A DNA stretch of 64,000 nucleotides from Pseudomonas sp. MWU13-2100 (GTDB lineage Bacteria > Pseudomonadota > Gammaproteobacteria > Pseudomonadales > Pseudomonadaceae). Location of the stretch: the NCBI RefSeq assembly GCF_023242365.1, contig NZ_JALLIX010000033.1:1-64000 (forward strand), written 5' to 3'. Made by a program: the position numbers and the translations under genes. The notes beneath the pieces were generated by a model. The model worked only from the letters and a program-made list of their open reading frames with translations, made no database searches and was not told the DNA's origin. Shown here piece by piece: positions 39,987-49,365 of the stretch (position 1 is the first letter of the stretch; each line of letters opens with the position of its first letter).

Positions 39987-42578
39987 ATGTCATCGCGTAA
40001 ATTTGGACTCAATCTGGTCGTGGTGCTGGCAATCGCCGCACTATTCACCGGTTTCTGGGCGTTGATCAACCGCCCGGTTTCGGCGCCTGACTGGCCCGAG
40101 CAGATCGCTGGCTTCTCCTACTCGCCTTTCCAGCAGGGACAATTCCCGCAGAAAGACCAGTACCCGACCGACGATGAAATGCGTCGCGATCTGGAGATCA
40201 TGAGCAAGCTGACGGACAACATCCGTATCTACTCGGTCGACGGCACCCTCCAGGACATTCCCAAGCTCGCCGAAGAGTTCGGCCTGCGGGTAACCCTGGG
40301 GATCTGGATCAGCCCGGACCAGGAACGCAACGAGCGCGAAATCACCCGCGCCATCGAACTGGCCAACACCAGCCGCAGTGTCGTGCGGGTGGTGGTCGGT
40401 AACGAGGCGATCTTCCGCAAGGAAATCACCGCCAAGGAACTGGCCGTGCTGATCGACCGCGTGCGGGCCGCCGTCAAGGTGCCGGTGACCACCTCGGAGC
40501 AGTGGCATATCTGGGAACACAACCCGGAACTGGTCAAGCACGTCGACCTGATCGCCGCGCACATCCTGCCCTACTGGGAATTCATCCCGATGGACAAGGC
40601 CGGCCAGTACGTTCTGGACCGCGCCCGCGAACTCAAGCGCATGTTCCCGAAAAAGCCCCTGCTGCTTTCGGAAGTGGGCTGGCCGAGCAACGGCCGCATG
40701 CGTGGCGGTGCCGATGCGACCCAGGCCGACCAGGCTATTTACCTGCGGACCCTGGTCAACAAGCTTAACCGCCAGGGCTTCAACTACTTCGTGATCGAAG
40801 CCTTCGACCAGCCGTGGAAGGCCAGCGACGAGGGTTCGGTGGGCGCCTACTGGGGCGTGTTCAACGCCGCGCGCCAGCAGAAGTTCAACTTCGAAGGCCC
40901 GGTGGTGGCGATCCCGCAATGGCGCGTACTGGCCATCGGCTCGGTAGTATTGGCACTGCTCTCGCTGACCCTGCTGATGATCGACGGCTCGGCCCTGCGC
41001 CAGCGCGGCCGGACCTTCCTGACCTTTATCGCGTTCCTCTGCGGGTCGGTGCTGGTGTGGATCGGCTACGACTACAGCCAGCAATACAGCACCTGGTTCA
41101 GCCTGACGGTGGGCTTCCTCCTGGCCATCGGCGCCCTGGGCGTGTTTATCGTCCTGCTCACCGAGGCCCACGAACTGGCCGAGGCGGTCTGGACCCACAA
41201 GCGCCGGCGTGAATTCCTGCCGGTGGAAGGCGACTCGGACTATCGGCCGAAAGTCTCGATCCATGTACCGTGCTACAACGAGCCGCCGGAGATGGTCAAA
41301 CAGACCCTCGACGCCCTCGCAGCCCTCGATTATCCAGACTACGAAGTCCTGATCATCGACAACAACACCAAGGACCCGGCGGTCTGGGAACCGGTGCAGG
41401 CCTACTGCGAAACCCTCGGTCCGCGCTTCCGTTTCTTCCACGTCGCGCCACTCGCCGGTTTCAAGGGCGGGGCCCTGAACTACCTGATCCCGCACACCGC
41501 CAAGGACGCCGAAGTCATCGCGGTGATCGACTCGGACTACTGCGTCGACCGCAACTGGCTCAAGCACATGGTGCCGCACTTCGCCGATCCGAAGATCGCC
41601 ATCGTGCAATCGCCCCAGGACTACCGCGACCAGAACGAAAGCACCTTCAAGAAGCTCTGCTACTCCGAATACAAGGGTTTCTTCCATATCGGCATGGTCA
41701 CCCGCAACGACCGCGACGCGATCATCCAGCACGGCACCATGACCATGACCCGGCGCTCGGTCCTGGAAGAACTGGGCTGGGCCGACTGGTGCATCTGCGA
41801 AGACGCCGAGCTGGGCCTGCGGGTCTTCGAAAAAGGCCTGTCGGCGGCTTATCACCACAACAGTTACGGCAAGGGCCTGATGCCCGATACCTTTATCGAC
41901 TTCAAGAAACAGCGGTTCCGCTGGGCCTACGGGGCGATCCAGATCATCAAGCGGCACACCGCCAGCCTGCTGCGTGGCAAGGACACCGAGCTGACCCGTG
42001 GCCAGCGCTATCACTTCCTCGCGGGCTGGTTGCCGTGGGTGGCCGACGGCATGAATATCTTCTTCACCGTCGGCGCCCTGCTCTGGTCGGCGGCGATGAT
42101 CATCGTGCCGAAACAGGTCGACCCACCGCTGTTGATCTTCGCGATCCCGCCATTGGCGCTGTTTGTGTTCAAGGTCGGCAAGATCCTGTTCCTCTACCGC
42201 CGCGCGGTCGGGGTCAACATGAAGGATGCCTTCGCCGCCGCACTGGCCGGCCTGGCCTTGTCCCACACCATCGCCAAAGCGGTGCTGTACGGTTTCTTCA
42301 CCACCAGCATCCCGTTCTTCCGCACACCGAAAAACGCCGACAATCACGGCTTCTGGGTGGCGATTTCGGAAGCCCGGGAAGAGATGTTCATCATGCTGCT
42401 GTTGTGGGCCGCGGCGCTGGGGATCTGCCTGGTGGATGGTTTGCCGAGCTACGACATGCGCTTCTGGGTGGTGATGTTGCTGGTGCAGTCGCTGCCGTAC
42501 CTGGCGGCGCTGATCATGGCGTTCGTCTCCTCGCTGCCTAAACCGGCCACCGAGCCGGAGCCGGCAGCCGTCGCATAA
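39987..42578 (+). CDS. ndvB: NdvB-like beta-(1,3)-glucan synthase: GH17 domain fused to GT2 domain
   Basis: The 863-residue membrane protein begins with one membrane anchor (residues ~8-27). A periplasmic glycoside hydrolase family 17-type domain follows (about 35-300), with VVVGNEAIF holding the acid/base glutamate and LLLSEVGWPSNG the nucleophile. Several membrane segments come next (~310-400). A cytosolic family 2 glycosyltransferase domain shows VSIHVPCYNEPPEM, DSDYCVDRN, CEDAELGLR and KKQRFRWAYG. C-terminal membrane segments complete it. This layout matches NdvB of P. aeruginosa, linked to cyclic periplasmic glucans and biofilm-specific tolerance. The GH17 part is expected to act as a transglycosylase that branches or closes chains. 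Confidence 0.85.
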   Translation: MSSRKFGLNLVVVLAIAALFTGFWALINRPVSAPDWPEQIAGFSYSPFQQGQFPQKDQYPTDDEMRRDLEIMSKLTDNIRIYSVDGTLQDIPKLAEEFGLRVTLGIWISPDQERNEREITRAIELANTSRSVVRVVVGNEAIFRKEITAKELAVLIDRVRAAVKVPVTTSEQWHIWEHNPELVKHVDLIAAHILPYWEFIPMDKAGQYVLDRARELKRMFPKKPLLLSEVGWPSNGRMRGGADATQADQAIYLRTLVNKLNRQGFNYFVIEAFDQPWKASDEGSVGAYWGVFNAARQQKFNFEGPVVAIPQWRVLAIGSVVLALLSLTLLMIDGSALRQRGRTFLTFIAFLCGSVLVWIGYDYSQQYSTWFSLTVGFLLAIGALGVFIVLLTEAHELAEAVWTHKRRREFLPVEGDSDYRPKVSIHVPCYNEPPEMVKQTLDALAALDYPDYEVLIIDNNTKDPAVWEPVQAYCETLGPRFRFFHVAPLAGFKGGALNYLIPHTAKDAEVIAVIDSDYCVDRNWLKHMVPHFADPKIAIVQSPQDYRDQNESTFKKLCYSEYKGFFHIGMVTRNDRDAIIQHGTMTMTRRSVLEELGWADWCICEDAELGLRVFEKGLSAAYHHNSYGKGLMPDTFIDFKKQRFRWAYGAIQIIKRHTASLLRGKDTELTRGQRYHFLAGWLPWVADGMNIFFTVGALLWSAAMIIVPKQVDPPLLIFAIPPLALFVFKVGKILFLYRRAVGVNMKDAFAAALAGLALSHTIAKAVLYGFFTTSIPFFRTPKNADNHGFWVAISEAREEMFIMLLLWAAALGICLVDGLPSYDMRFWVVMLLVQSLPYLAALIMAFVSSLPKPATEPEPAAVA

Positions 42579-42595
42579 ACGCGATGCACGACACG

Positions 42596-42626
42596 AAACG
42601 GCGGCCTGCGGGCCGCCGTTTTGCTT
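42596..42626 (+). terminator. rho-independent terminator after ndvB
   Basis: An 11-bp perfect stem (AAACGGCGGCC / GGCCGCCGTTT, 4-base loop 42607-42610) begins 17 bp past the stop codon and is followed by TGCTTT. Confidence 0.8.
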
Positions 42627-42658
42627 TAAGATAACCACCCTTTGCGCGCCCCTACCCG

Positions 42659-42746
42659 TGTAGGAGCCGGCTTGCCGGTGATCCAGGCGCCGCGGTGATC
42701 CAGGTTCACCGCGGCTTACGAATCGCCGGCAAGCCGGCGCCTACAA
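42659..42746. repeat. BIME between ndvB and dapE
   Basis: TGTAGGAGCCGGCTTGCCGG (from 42659) faces AATCGCCGGCAAGCCGGCGC followed by CTACA. The middle carries a second small inverted repeat (CCGCGGTGA / TCACCGCGG). It ends ~20 bp before the dapE start. Confidence 0.85.
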
Positions 42747-42765
42747 AAAGCACCGGAGCTTTCCC

Positions 42766-43917
42766 ATGACGGCCCACGCCGACCTTTCGCCGACCCTGCA
42801 ACTCGCTTGCGACCTGATCCGCCGCCCTTCCGTGACCCCGGTCGACGCCGACTGCCAGAAGCTGATGATGCAGCGCCTGGGCGATGCCGGTTTCAAGCTC
42901 GAGCCGATGCGTATCGAAGACGTCGACAACTTCTGGGCCACCCATGGCAAGCATGAAGGCCCGGTGCTGTGTTTCGCCGGTCACACCGACGTGGTGCCCA
43001 CCGGTCCCGTGCAGGCTTGGCAGAATGATCCGTTCGATGCGCTGATCGACGAACACGGCATGCTTTGCGGGCGCGGCGCCGCCGACATGAAAGGCAGCCT
43101 GGCCGCGATGCTGGTGGCCGCCGAACGTTTTGTCGGCGACTACCCGGACCACCGTGGTTCGGTCGCGTTCCTGATCACCAGCGACGAAGAAGGCCCGGCC
43201 CACCACGGTACCAAGGCCGTGGTCGAGCGCCTCGCCGCCCGTAGCGAGCGCCTGGACTGGTGCATCGTCGGCGAACCATCGAGCACCACCCTGGTCGGTG
43301 ACGTGGTGAAGAACGGCCGCCGTGGCTCCCTCGGCGCCCGGCTCACCGTGCGCGGCGTACAAGGTCATGTGGCCTACCCGCACCTGGCGAAAAACCCGAT
43401 CCACCTGGCCGCCCCGGCCCTGGCCGAACTGGCCGCCGAGCACTGGGACGACGGCAATGCCTTCTTCCCGCCGACCAGCTTCCAGATCTCCAACCTCAAC
43501 TCGGGGACCGGCGCGACCAATGTGATCGCTGGCGAACTGGTGGCGTTGTTCAACTTTCGTTTCTCCACCGAGTCCACGGTCGAAGGCCTGCAACAGCGGG
43601 TCGCGGCGATCCTCGACAAGCACGGCCTGGACTGGCAGGTGGAATGGGCACTGTCCGGCCTGCCGTTCCTGACTGAACCGGGCGCGCTGCTCGATGCGGT
43701 GTCGGCGAGCATCAAGACCATCACCGGGCGCGAGACCAAGGCCTCCACCAGCGGCGGCACCTCCGACGGGCGCTTTATCGCCACCCTCGGCACCCAGGTG
43801 GTCGAGCTGGGCCCGGTCAACGCGACCATCCACCAGGTCAACGAACGGGTCCTGGCCAGTGACCTCGACGTACTGACCGAAATCTACTACCAGACCCTGA
43901 TCAAGTTGCTTGCCTGA
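42766..43917 (+). CDS. dapE: succinyl-diaminopimelate desuccinylase
   Basis: DapE removes succinate to give LL-diaminopimelate, after DapD and DapC in the same branch. The 383-residue M20-type zinc enzyme shows LCFAGHTDVVPTGP near residue 67 and GRGAADMKGSLAAML near 100. The catalytic glutamate pair is in ITSDEEGPAHHGT near 135, and STSGGTSDGRFIA near 325 follows. The stop and the rlmA start share a base (TGATG), so translation is coupled. Confidence 0.97.
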   Translation: MTAHADLSPTLQLACDLIRRPSVTPVDADCQKLMMQRLGDAGFKLEPMRIEDVDNFWATHGKHEGPVLCFAGHTDVVPTGPVQAWQNDPFDALIDEHGMLCGRGAADMKGSLAAMLVAAERFVGDYPDHRGSVAFLITSDEEGPAHHGTKAVVERLAARSERLDWCIVGEPSSTTLVGDVVKNGRRGSLGARLTVRGVQGHVAYPHLAKNPIHLAAPALAELAAEHWDDGNAFFPPTSFQISNLNSGTGATNVIAGELVALFNFRFSTESTVEGLQQRVAAILDKHGLDWQVEWALSGLPFLTEPGALLDAVSASIKTITGRETKASTSGGTSDGRFIATLGTQVVELGPVNATIHQVNERVLASDLDVLTEIYYQTLIKLLA

Positions 43918-44726
43918 TGCTCATCTGCCCTCTCTGCAGTGCCCCCCTGAGCGCGGTCGACAACGGCGTGGCGTGTCCGCTCGGACATCGTTTCGACCGG
44001 GCGCGCCAGGGTTACCTGAACCTGTTGCCGGTCCAGCACAAGAACAGCCGTGACCCGGGCGATAACCTGGCCATGGTCGAAGCCCGGCGTGATTTCCTCA
44101 ACGCCGGCCACTACGCACCGGTGGCCCACCGCCTGGCGCAACTGGCGGCCGAACGGGCACCGGGGCGCTGGGTCGATATCGGCTGTGGCGAGGGCTACTA
44201 CACTGCGCAGTTGGCCGAGGCCCTGCCCGGGGCTGACGGCTATGCGCTGGATATTTCCCGCGAAGCGGTCAAACGCGCCTGTCGACGCAACCCGCAACTG
44301 ACCTGGTTGATCGCCAGCATGGCGCGGGTGCCATTGGCCGACGCCAGCTGCCAGTTCATCGCCAGCGTATTCAGCCCCCTGGACTGGCAGGAAGCCAAAC
44401 GCCTGCTGAGACCGGGTGGCGGTCTGATGAAAGTCGGACCGACCAGCGGGCATCTGATGGAACTGCGTGAGCGTCTGTACGATGAAGTGCGCGAATACAC
44501 TGACGACAAGCATCTGGCCCTGGTGCCGGAAGGCATGGCGCTGCAACACAGCGAAGTGCTGGCATTCAAGCTGAGCCTGAGCAGCGCCCAGGACCGGGCG
44601 AACCTGCTGGCCATGACGCCCCACGGCTGGCGCGCCAGCGCCGAGCGCCGGGCCCAGGTCATCGAACAGCCGGAGCCGTTCGAGGTCAGCGTGTCGATGC
44701 GCTACGATTACTTCGTTTTGCAATAA
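43917..44726 (+). CDS. rlmA: 23S rRNA guanine methyltransferase RlmA
   Basis: RlmA methylates N1 of a guanine in 23S rRNA domain II (G745 in E. coli). The 269-residue protein begins with the zinc knuckle LICPLCSAPL ... ACPLGHRFDRARQGYLNLL at residues 2-40. The class I methyltransferase fold follows, with the SAM loop VDIGCGEGYYT near 87 and the LDISREAVK acidic strand near 112. Coupling to dapE is positional and has no clear functional link. Confidence 0.93.
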   Translation: MLICPLCSAPLSAVDNGVACPLGHRFDRARQGYLNLLPVQHKNSRDPGDNLAMVEARRDFLNAGHYAPVAHRLAQLAAERAPGRWVDIGCGEGYYTAQLAEALPGADGYALDISREAVKRACRRNPQLTWLIASMARVPLADASCQFIASVFSPLDWQEAKRLLRPGGGLMKVGPTSGHLMELRERLYDEVREYTDDKHLALVPEGMALQHSEVLAFKLSLSSAQDRANLLAMTPHGWRASAERRAQVIEQPEPFEVSVSMRYDYFVLQ

Positions 44727-44811
44727 CCCCACTTTTCATGGCCTTGGACACGGGTTCAAGGCCGGCAAAATCCGCGAATGGATTTTTCGAACAACCGCAG
44801 CGAGGATTTCC

Positions 44812-45189
44812 ATGCGCCAGCCCGATATCGAGATTTACCTCAAGGACGACGACGTCGATCACAAGGCCGTTGCCGCCTGGCTCGGCGCCGCGCTGGGCCC
44901 TTGCAGCGACTGGGTCCAGAAAGGCCAGACCTGGAAGTGCCGGGCCGGCAGTGTGCCGGTAACCTGGCTGCCCAAGGCCGTGGGCAAATGGAACAGCCTG
45001 TACCTGGAAAGCGACCAGACCCCGTGGGACGATGACATCGCCTGTGCCCGCGCCGCCTTTGCCGCGCTGCATGTGGAAGTGCGTTGTGCCCCGGGCAGCT
45101 GGGTCGAGGAAGAAGGCGAGGAGACGGCCGATCGCTGGATCCGCATCAGTGCCGATGGCGAAGAAGAGATCACCTGGCGTACCGCCTGA
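44812..45189 (+). CDS. conserved hypothetical protein
   Basis: This 125-residue acidic protein has an ATG preceded by a GAGG ribosome site. The N-terminal MRQPDIEIYLKDDDVDHKAV and several tryptophans (WLGAALG, WVQKGQTWKC, WNSLYL) suggest a small compact alpha/beta domain. No signal peptide or membrane segment is present, so it should be cytoplasmic. It lies 85 bp downstream of rlmA and before a BIME. I do not recognise a family with an assigned function. Confidence 0.75.
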   Translation: MRQPDIEIYLKDDDVDHKAVAAWLGAALGPCSDWVQKGQTWKCRAGSVPVTWLPKAVGKWNSLYLESDQTPWDDDIACARAAFAALHVEVRCAPGSWVEEEGEETADRWIRISADGEEEITWRTA

Positions 45190-45230
45190 TGCTGATTGCG
45201 GGCACGGAGTCTGTGTGCCGAGCGTGCCCC

Positions 45231-45363
45231 TGTGGCGAGCGGGCTTGCCCGCGCTCGGCTGCGAAGCAGTCGTAAATCGGCTGACGCAGTACACCTGAAA
45301 GTTCGCGTCAGCCGGTTTGGGGGCTGCTTCGCAGCCCAGCGCGGGCAAGCCCGCTCGCCACAA
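45231..45363. repeat. long BIME upstream of the cold-shock gene end
   Basis: TGTGGCGAGCGGGCTTGCCC faces GGGCAAGCCCGCTCGCCACA. The inner arms GCTCGGCTGCGAAGCAG and CTGCTTCGCAGCCCAGC also pair, and the centre has CGGCTGACGC / GCGTCAGCCG. The whole can form a long three-tiered hairpin in the convergent gap. Confidence 0.88.
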
Positions 45364-45392
45364 CGGGCCCCTCAACAGCATCACACCGGCGG

Positions 45393-45602
45393 TTAGAGCC
45401 CAACCACATCCTCGGCCTGCAGGCCTTTCTGACCTTCCACCACCGCGTATTCCACCTGCTGCCCTTCCGCCAGGGAGCGGTGGCCTTCGCCACGAATCGC
45501 GCGGTAGTGCACAAACACATCCGCGCCGTCTTCGCGCTGGATAAAGCCGTAGCCCTTGGCATCGTTGAACCACTTCACATTGCCTGTCTCGCGAGTTGCC
45601 AT
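45393..45602 (-). CDS. cold-shock domain protein
   Basis: From MATRETGNVKWFNDAKGYGF (45602) the protein is 69 residues, the size of a single cold-shock domain. Both RNA-binding motifs are visible: KGYGFIQ (RNP1) near residue 16 and DVFVHYRAI (RNP2) near 28. It binds single-stranded RNA or DNA and acts as an RNA chaperone. The longer frame upstream is the 5' leader. The 246-bp divergent gap to plsB leaves room for a long leader as in csp genes. Whether it is cold-induced cannot be read here. Confidence 0.95.
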   Translation of the reverse strand: MATRETGNVKWFNDAKGYGFIQREDGADVFVHYRAIRGEGHRSLAEGQQVEYAVVEGQKGLQAEDVVGL

Positions 45603-45848
45603 GAATCCGTACTCCGTCTTGTTATTGTGGGGAGAGGCCCGGCTCGACGGGCCTTGCCTGCAGCGTCGCCAGAACGCCGTGCTATGCGGATGAATCCTAC
45701 CGTTCATGGCGAACGTCCGAGTATAAGACAGGTCAAAAAACTCTCAATCAATATTAGTTCGCCGCGTTTTTGCCGATTTTGGGGGAATACGGCACACTAG
45801 CCGCCCCGAGCAAACGCTCGGTTCAATCCATTTGCCTGCAGAAGCCGT

Positions 45849-48356
45849 ATGACCCGCTCCCCGTTCCGCCGTCTCGTGTTTGGTACCTTGCGCCGCCTTC
45901 TGTACCTCTGGGTGCGCTCGGAGACGATCAACCAGTCGGCGCTGACCCTCGACTTCGACCGCAGCCGGCCAGTGTTCTACGTCCTGCAATCGCCCTCGCT
46001 GACCGACCTGGCGGTGGTCGACCACGAGTGCACCAAGGCCGGCCTGCCGCGCCCGGTGCTGCCGGTGTCGGTCGGTTCGCTCATGGAGCCGGCGGCGTTC
46101 TTCTACCTGACCCCCGAGCCCGATTGGCTGGGCCGCCAGGACAAGCGCGGCGCGCCACCGACCCTGACCCGCCTGGTCAGCGCCCTGACGCAAAACCCCG
46201 CCGAAGACGCCCTGATCATCCCGGTCAGCGTGTTCTGGGGACAGTCGCCAGATAGCGAATCGAGCCCCTGGAAACTCTTGTTCGCCGACAGCTGGGCGGT
46301 CACCGGTCGCCTGCGGCGCCTGATGAGCATCCTGATTCTCGGGCGCAAGACCCGCGTGCAGTTCTCCGCGCCGATCCACCTGCGCGGCCTGATCGAACAC
46401 AACAAGGGCCATGAACGCACTGTGCGCATGGCCCAACGCATCCTGCGGGTGCATCTGCGCAACCTCAAGGCCGCGGTGATCGGCCCGGACATCTCCCACC
46501 GGCGCAACCTGGTCAAGGGCCTGATCAACGAGCCGATGGTGCGCCAGGCCGTCCTCGAGGAAGCCCAGCGCGAGAACATCTCCGTGGAGAAAGCCCAGGC
46601 CCAGGCCCTGCGCTACGGCAACGAGATCGCCTCGGACTACACCTACACCGCGATCCGCTTCCTCGAAGTGGTGCTGAGCTGGTTCTGGAACAAGATCTAC
46701 GACGGCATCAAGGTCAACCATATCGAAGGCGTACAGGCCGTGGCCCAGGGTCATGAAGTCATCTACGTCCCCTGCCACCGCAGCCATATCGACTACCTGC
46801 TGCTGTCCTACCTGCTGTTTCGCAACGGCCTGACCCCACCGCACATCGCTGCCGGGATCAACCTGAACATGCCGGTGATCGGCAGCCTGCTGCGGCGCGG
46901 CGGCGCGTTCTTCATGCGCCGCACCTTCAAGGGCAACCCGCTCTACACCTCGGTGTTCAACGAGTACTTGCACACCCTGTTCACCAAGGGGTTTCCGGTG
47001 GAGTACTTCGTCGAAGGCGGCCGTTCGCGCACCGGGCGCATGCTGCGGCCCAAGACCGGCATGCTGGCGATCACCCTGCGCAGCTTCCTGCGCTCCTCGC
47101 GCATGCCGATCGTCTTCATCCCCGTGTATATCGGCTACGAGCGGGTGCTGGAAGGTCGCACCTACCTGGGCGAACTGCGCGGCGCGAGCAAGAAGAAAGA
47201 ATCGATTTTCGACATCTTCAAGGTCATTGGCGCACTCAAGCAGCGCTTCGGTCAGGTCGCGGTCAACTTCGGCGAGCCGATCAAGCTGGCCGAGTTCCTC
47301 GACCAGGAACAACCGGACTGGCGCGCCCAGGAACTGGGGCCGCAGTTCCGCCCGGCCTGGCTCAATGAGACGACCAATCGCCTCGGCGAGCGCGTGGCCC
47401 GGCACCTGAACGAAGCCGCGGCGATCAATCCGGTGAACCTGGTGGCCCTGGCGTTGCTTTCGACCACCCGCCTGGCCCTCGACGACCGCGCCATGGCCCG
47501 GGTCCTCGACCTCTACCTGGCGCTGTTGCGCCGTGTGCCGTACTCGCCGCACACCACCCTGCCGGAAGGCGATGGTCGCGCGCTGATCCAGCATGTCAAG
47601 GACATGGACCTGCTGGCCGAGCAAAGCGACGCCCTGGGCAAGATCCTCTACCTGGACGAACAGAACGCCGTCCTGATGACCTATTACCGCAACAACGTGC
47701 TGCACATCTTCGCCCTGCCTTCATTGCTGGCGAGCTTCTTCCAGAGCGCCACGCGCATGAGCCGTGAACAGATCCTGCGCTATAGCCGCGCGCTCTATCC
47801 GTACCTGCAGGCGGAGCTGTTCATCCGCTGGTCGCTCGACGAGCTGGACGCGGTGATCGACCAATGGCTGGCAGCCTTTGTCGAACAGGGCCTGCTGCGC
47901 CTGGAAAACAATGTCTACCTGCGCCCGGCACCGAGTTCTCGGCACTTCGTGCTGTTGACCCTGCTGTCGCGGAGCATCGCCCAGACCCTGCAGCGCTTCT
48001 ACATGGCTATCTCGCTGCTGCTCAACAGCGGCCAGCACAGCATCAGCGCCGAGGAGCTGGAAGACCTGTGTACGGTCATGGCCCAGCGCCTGTCGATTCT
48101 GCATGGCCTGAATGCCCCGGAATTTTTCGACAAGAGCCTGTTCCGCCACTTTATCCAGACCCTGCTCGACCTCGATGTCCTGCGCCGCGACGCGGCCGGC
48201 AAGCTGGGCTATCACGAACTGCTCGGCGAGCTGGCCGAGGGCGCGGCCAAACGGGTACTACCGGCGGAAATCCGCCTGTCGATTCGTCAGGTCGCGCTGC
48301 ATCGTAGCGAGGATGCCGCCGAACAGAGCCCTGTGTCGGGTCCTGATGTGGGATAA
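45849..48356 (+). CDS. plsB: glycerol-3-phosphate 1-O-acyltransferase
   Basis: PlsB transfers the first acyl chain to glycerol 3-phosphate at the inner membrane, feeding CdsA in the same window. The 835 residues match the long PlsB form. The acyltransferase motifs are in order: VPCHRSHIDYLLLSYLL (HX4D) near residue 310, GGAFFMRRTFKGNPLY near 353, and VEYFVEGGRSRTGRMLRPK near 385, followed by IVFIPVYIGYERVLEG near 420. The 500-residue remainder is the usual helical C-terminal part. Confidence 0.97.
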   Translation: MTRSPFRRLVFGTLRRLLYLWVRSETINQSALTLDFDRSRPVFYVLQSPSLTDLAVVDHECTKAGLPRPVLPVSVGSLMEPAAFFYLTPEPDWLGRQDKRGAPPTLTRLVSALTQNPAEDALIIPVSVFWGQSPDSESSPWKLLFADSWAVTGRLRRLMSILILGRKTRVQFSAPIHLRGLIEHNKGHERTVRMAQRILRVHLRNLKAAVIGPDISHRRNLVKGLINEPMVRQAVLEEAQRENISVEKAQAQALRYGNEIASDYTYTAIRFLEVVLSWFWNKIYDGIKVNHIEGVQAVAQGHEVIYVPCHRSHIDYLLLSYLLFRNGLTPPHIAAGINLNMPVIGSLLRRGGAFFMRRTFKGNPLYTSVFNEYLHTLFTKGFPVEYFVEGGRSRTGRMLRPKTGMLAITLRSFLRSSRMPIVFIPVYIGYERVLEGRTYLGELRGASKKKESIFDIFKVIGALKQRFGQVAVNFGEPIKLAEFLDQEQPDWRAQELGPQFRPAWLNETTNRLGERVARHLNEAAAINPVNLVALALLSTTRLALDDRAMARVLDLYLALLRRVPYSPHTTLPEGDGRALIQHVKDMDLLAEQSDALGKILYLDEQNAVLMTYYRNNVLHIFALPSLLASFFQSATRMSREQILRYSRALYPYLQAELFIRWSLDELDAVIDQWLAAFVEQGLLRLENNVYLRPAPSSRHFVLLTLLSRSIAQTLQRFYMAISLLLNSGQHSISAEELEDLCTVMAQRLSILHGLNAPEFFDKSLFRHFIQTLLDLDVLRRDAAGKLGYHELLGELAEGAAKRVLPAEIRLSIRQVALHRSEDAAEQSPVSGPDVG

Positions 48357-48482
48357 AGCGAACCACCCACGTCAGGCCATTCGGTAAAGCAGCAAGGATG
48401 TTTCTCCACCGGTTTTCAAGCACAAAGGCCCGTGTAGACTCAATCTTGCGTTGCCTTTGACGCGTTCGATAAGGACATCGAG

Positions 48483-49103
48483 ATGACCGCAAAAAACGTC
48501 GTGACCGCTGTTTTCCACTTTCCCGCGGACTACAGGATCCCGGCCAAGGCCGAAACCCGCATCACCCTGCGCAACCGCTGCAACGACACCCTGCTGGGGA
48601 CCTGGACCAGCGCGCAACTGCCCGACCAGTCGCCCTGGCGCTTTACCTTCGAGCTGCCGGCGGACCTCAAGCGTAACTGCAAGGTCGAGATCGACATCGA
48701 CCTGAGCGTTGCCGGCGCTTCGCTACTACCGGACATCAAGTACAGCTTCCGCTGGCGCCGGGACAACCAGGAAGAAACCTTTCACCTGAGCCCACCGGGG
48801 TATTTGTACCTCAGCGCGGCGTTGGTACCGATGATTGGCACTCAGGACAACACCCTGGCCACCTTGAGGCTGGTCGCGCAGACCGAGCCGGGTATTCCGG
48901 TGCATGTCCTCAGCGAAGAGATCACCTTCTTCAAGGGATCGATCCCGCGCTACCTGCGCTACGACGTGAACAAGGTCAAGCCGGGGCAGACCTACGAGAC
49001 CCAGGGCACCTTCGGCAGCCGGCGCAAGTTCACCATGAAGCCCATTCCGCGCACTGTCGTATTGCTGAAAGAGAAACCGCAAAGCCTTATCCTCAGTGCC
49101 TGA
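48483..49103 (+). CDS. hypothetical beta-rich protein
   Basis: This 206-residue protein is preceded by an AAGGA ribosome site. It has no signal peptide. The alternating pattern (VTAVFHFPADYRIPAKAETR, then PWRFTFELPADLKRNC, then VEIDIDLS) suggests two or more beta-sandwich domains. FTFELPADL is loosely like YscW/META-type lipoprotein domains, but lacks the lipobox, so this is only a hint. It stands alone 127 bp after plsB and 262 bp before a DUF4197 gene. I cannot assign a function. Confidence 0.7.
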   Translation: MTAKNVVTAVFHFPADYRIPAKAETRITLRNRCNDTLLGTWTSAQLPDQSPWRFTFELPADLKRNCKVEIDIDLSVAGASLLPDIKYSFRWRRDNQEETFHLSPPGYLYLSAALVPMIGTQDNTLATLRLVAQTEPGIPVHVLSEEITFFKGSIPRYLRYDVNKVKPGQTYETQGTFGSRRKFTMKPIPRTVVLLKEKPQSLILSA

Positions 49104-49365
49104 GTAGCGTGGCGCCTTTCAAACACTGGCGTTTGTCGATAAATCCGTTAGCTTCTTACAGGCTGGCGCCAGGATTCTTCTGGCGCCACGAACCTGTGAG
49201 ATCCACCGTTATTCGATCAGTGCTCGCATCGAACCCGACGGCCAGTTACTGTTTATCGACACCTGACATCAAGGCGTTCAATTGAACGGCCAGGATCCAC
49301 AACTCTTGCGCATCCGTGTCGACGCGGTGCGCTGATTTCCTTAACCGACCCAACAAGGAACTTCC
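49104..49365. other. intergenic region upstream of the DUF4197 gene, nothing identified
   Basis: This 262-bp gap holds no REP arm, terminator or open frame that I can support. An imperfect inverted repeat (TGGCGCC ... GGCGCCA around 49165-49188) is present just past the preceding gene and could be a weak terminator. Confidence 0.35.

Noticed and set aside
40041..42638. 865-residue open frame on the minus strand
   Set aside because: It is the shadow of the ndvB-like gene. The GT2 and GH17 motifs are on the plus strand.
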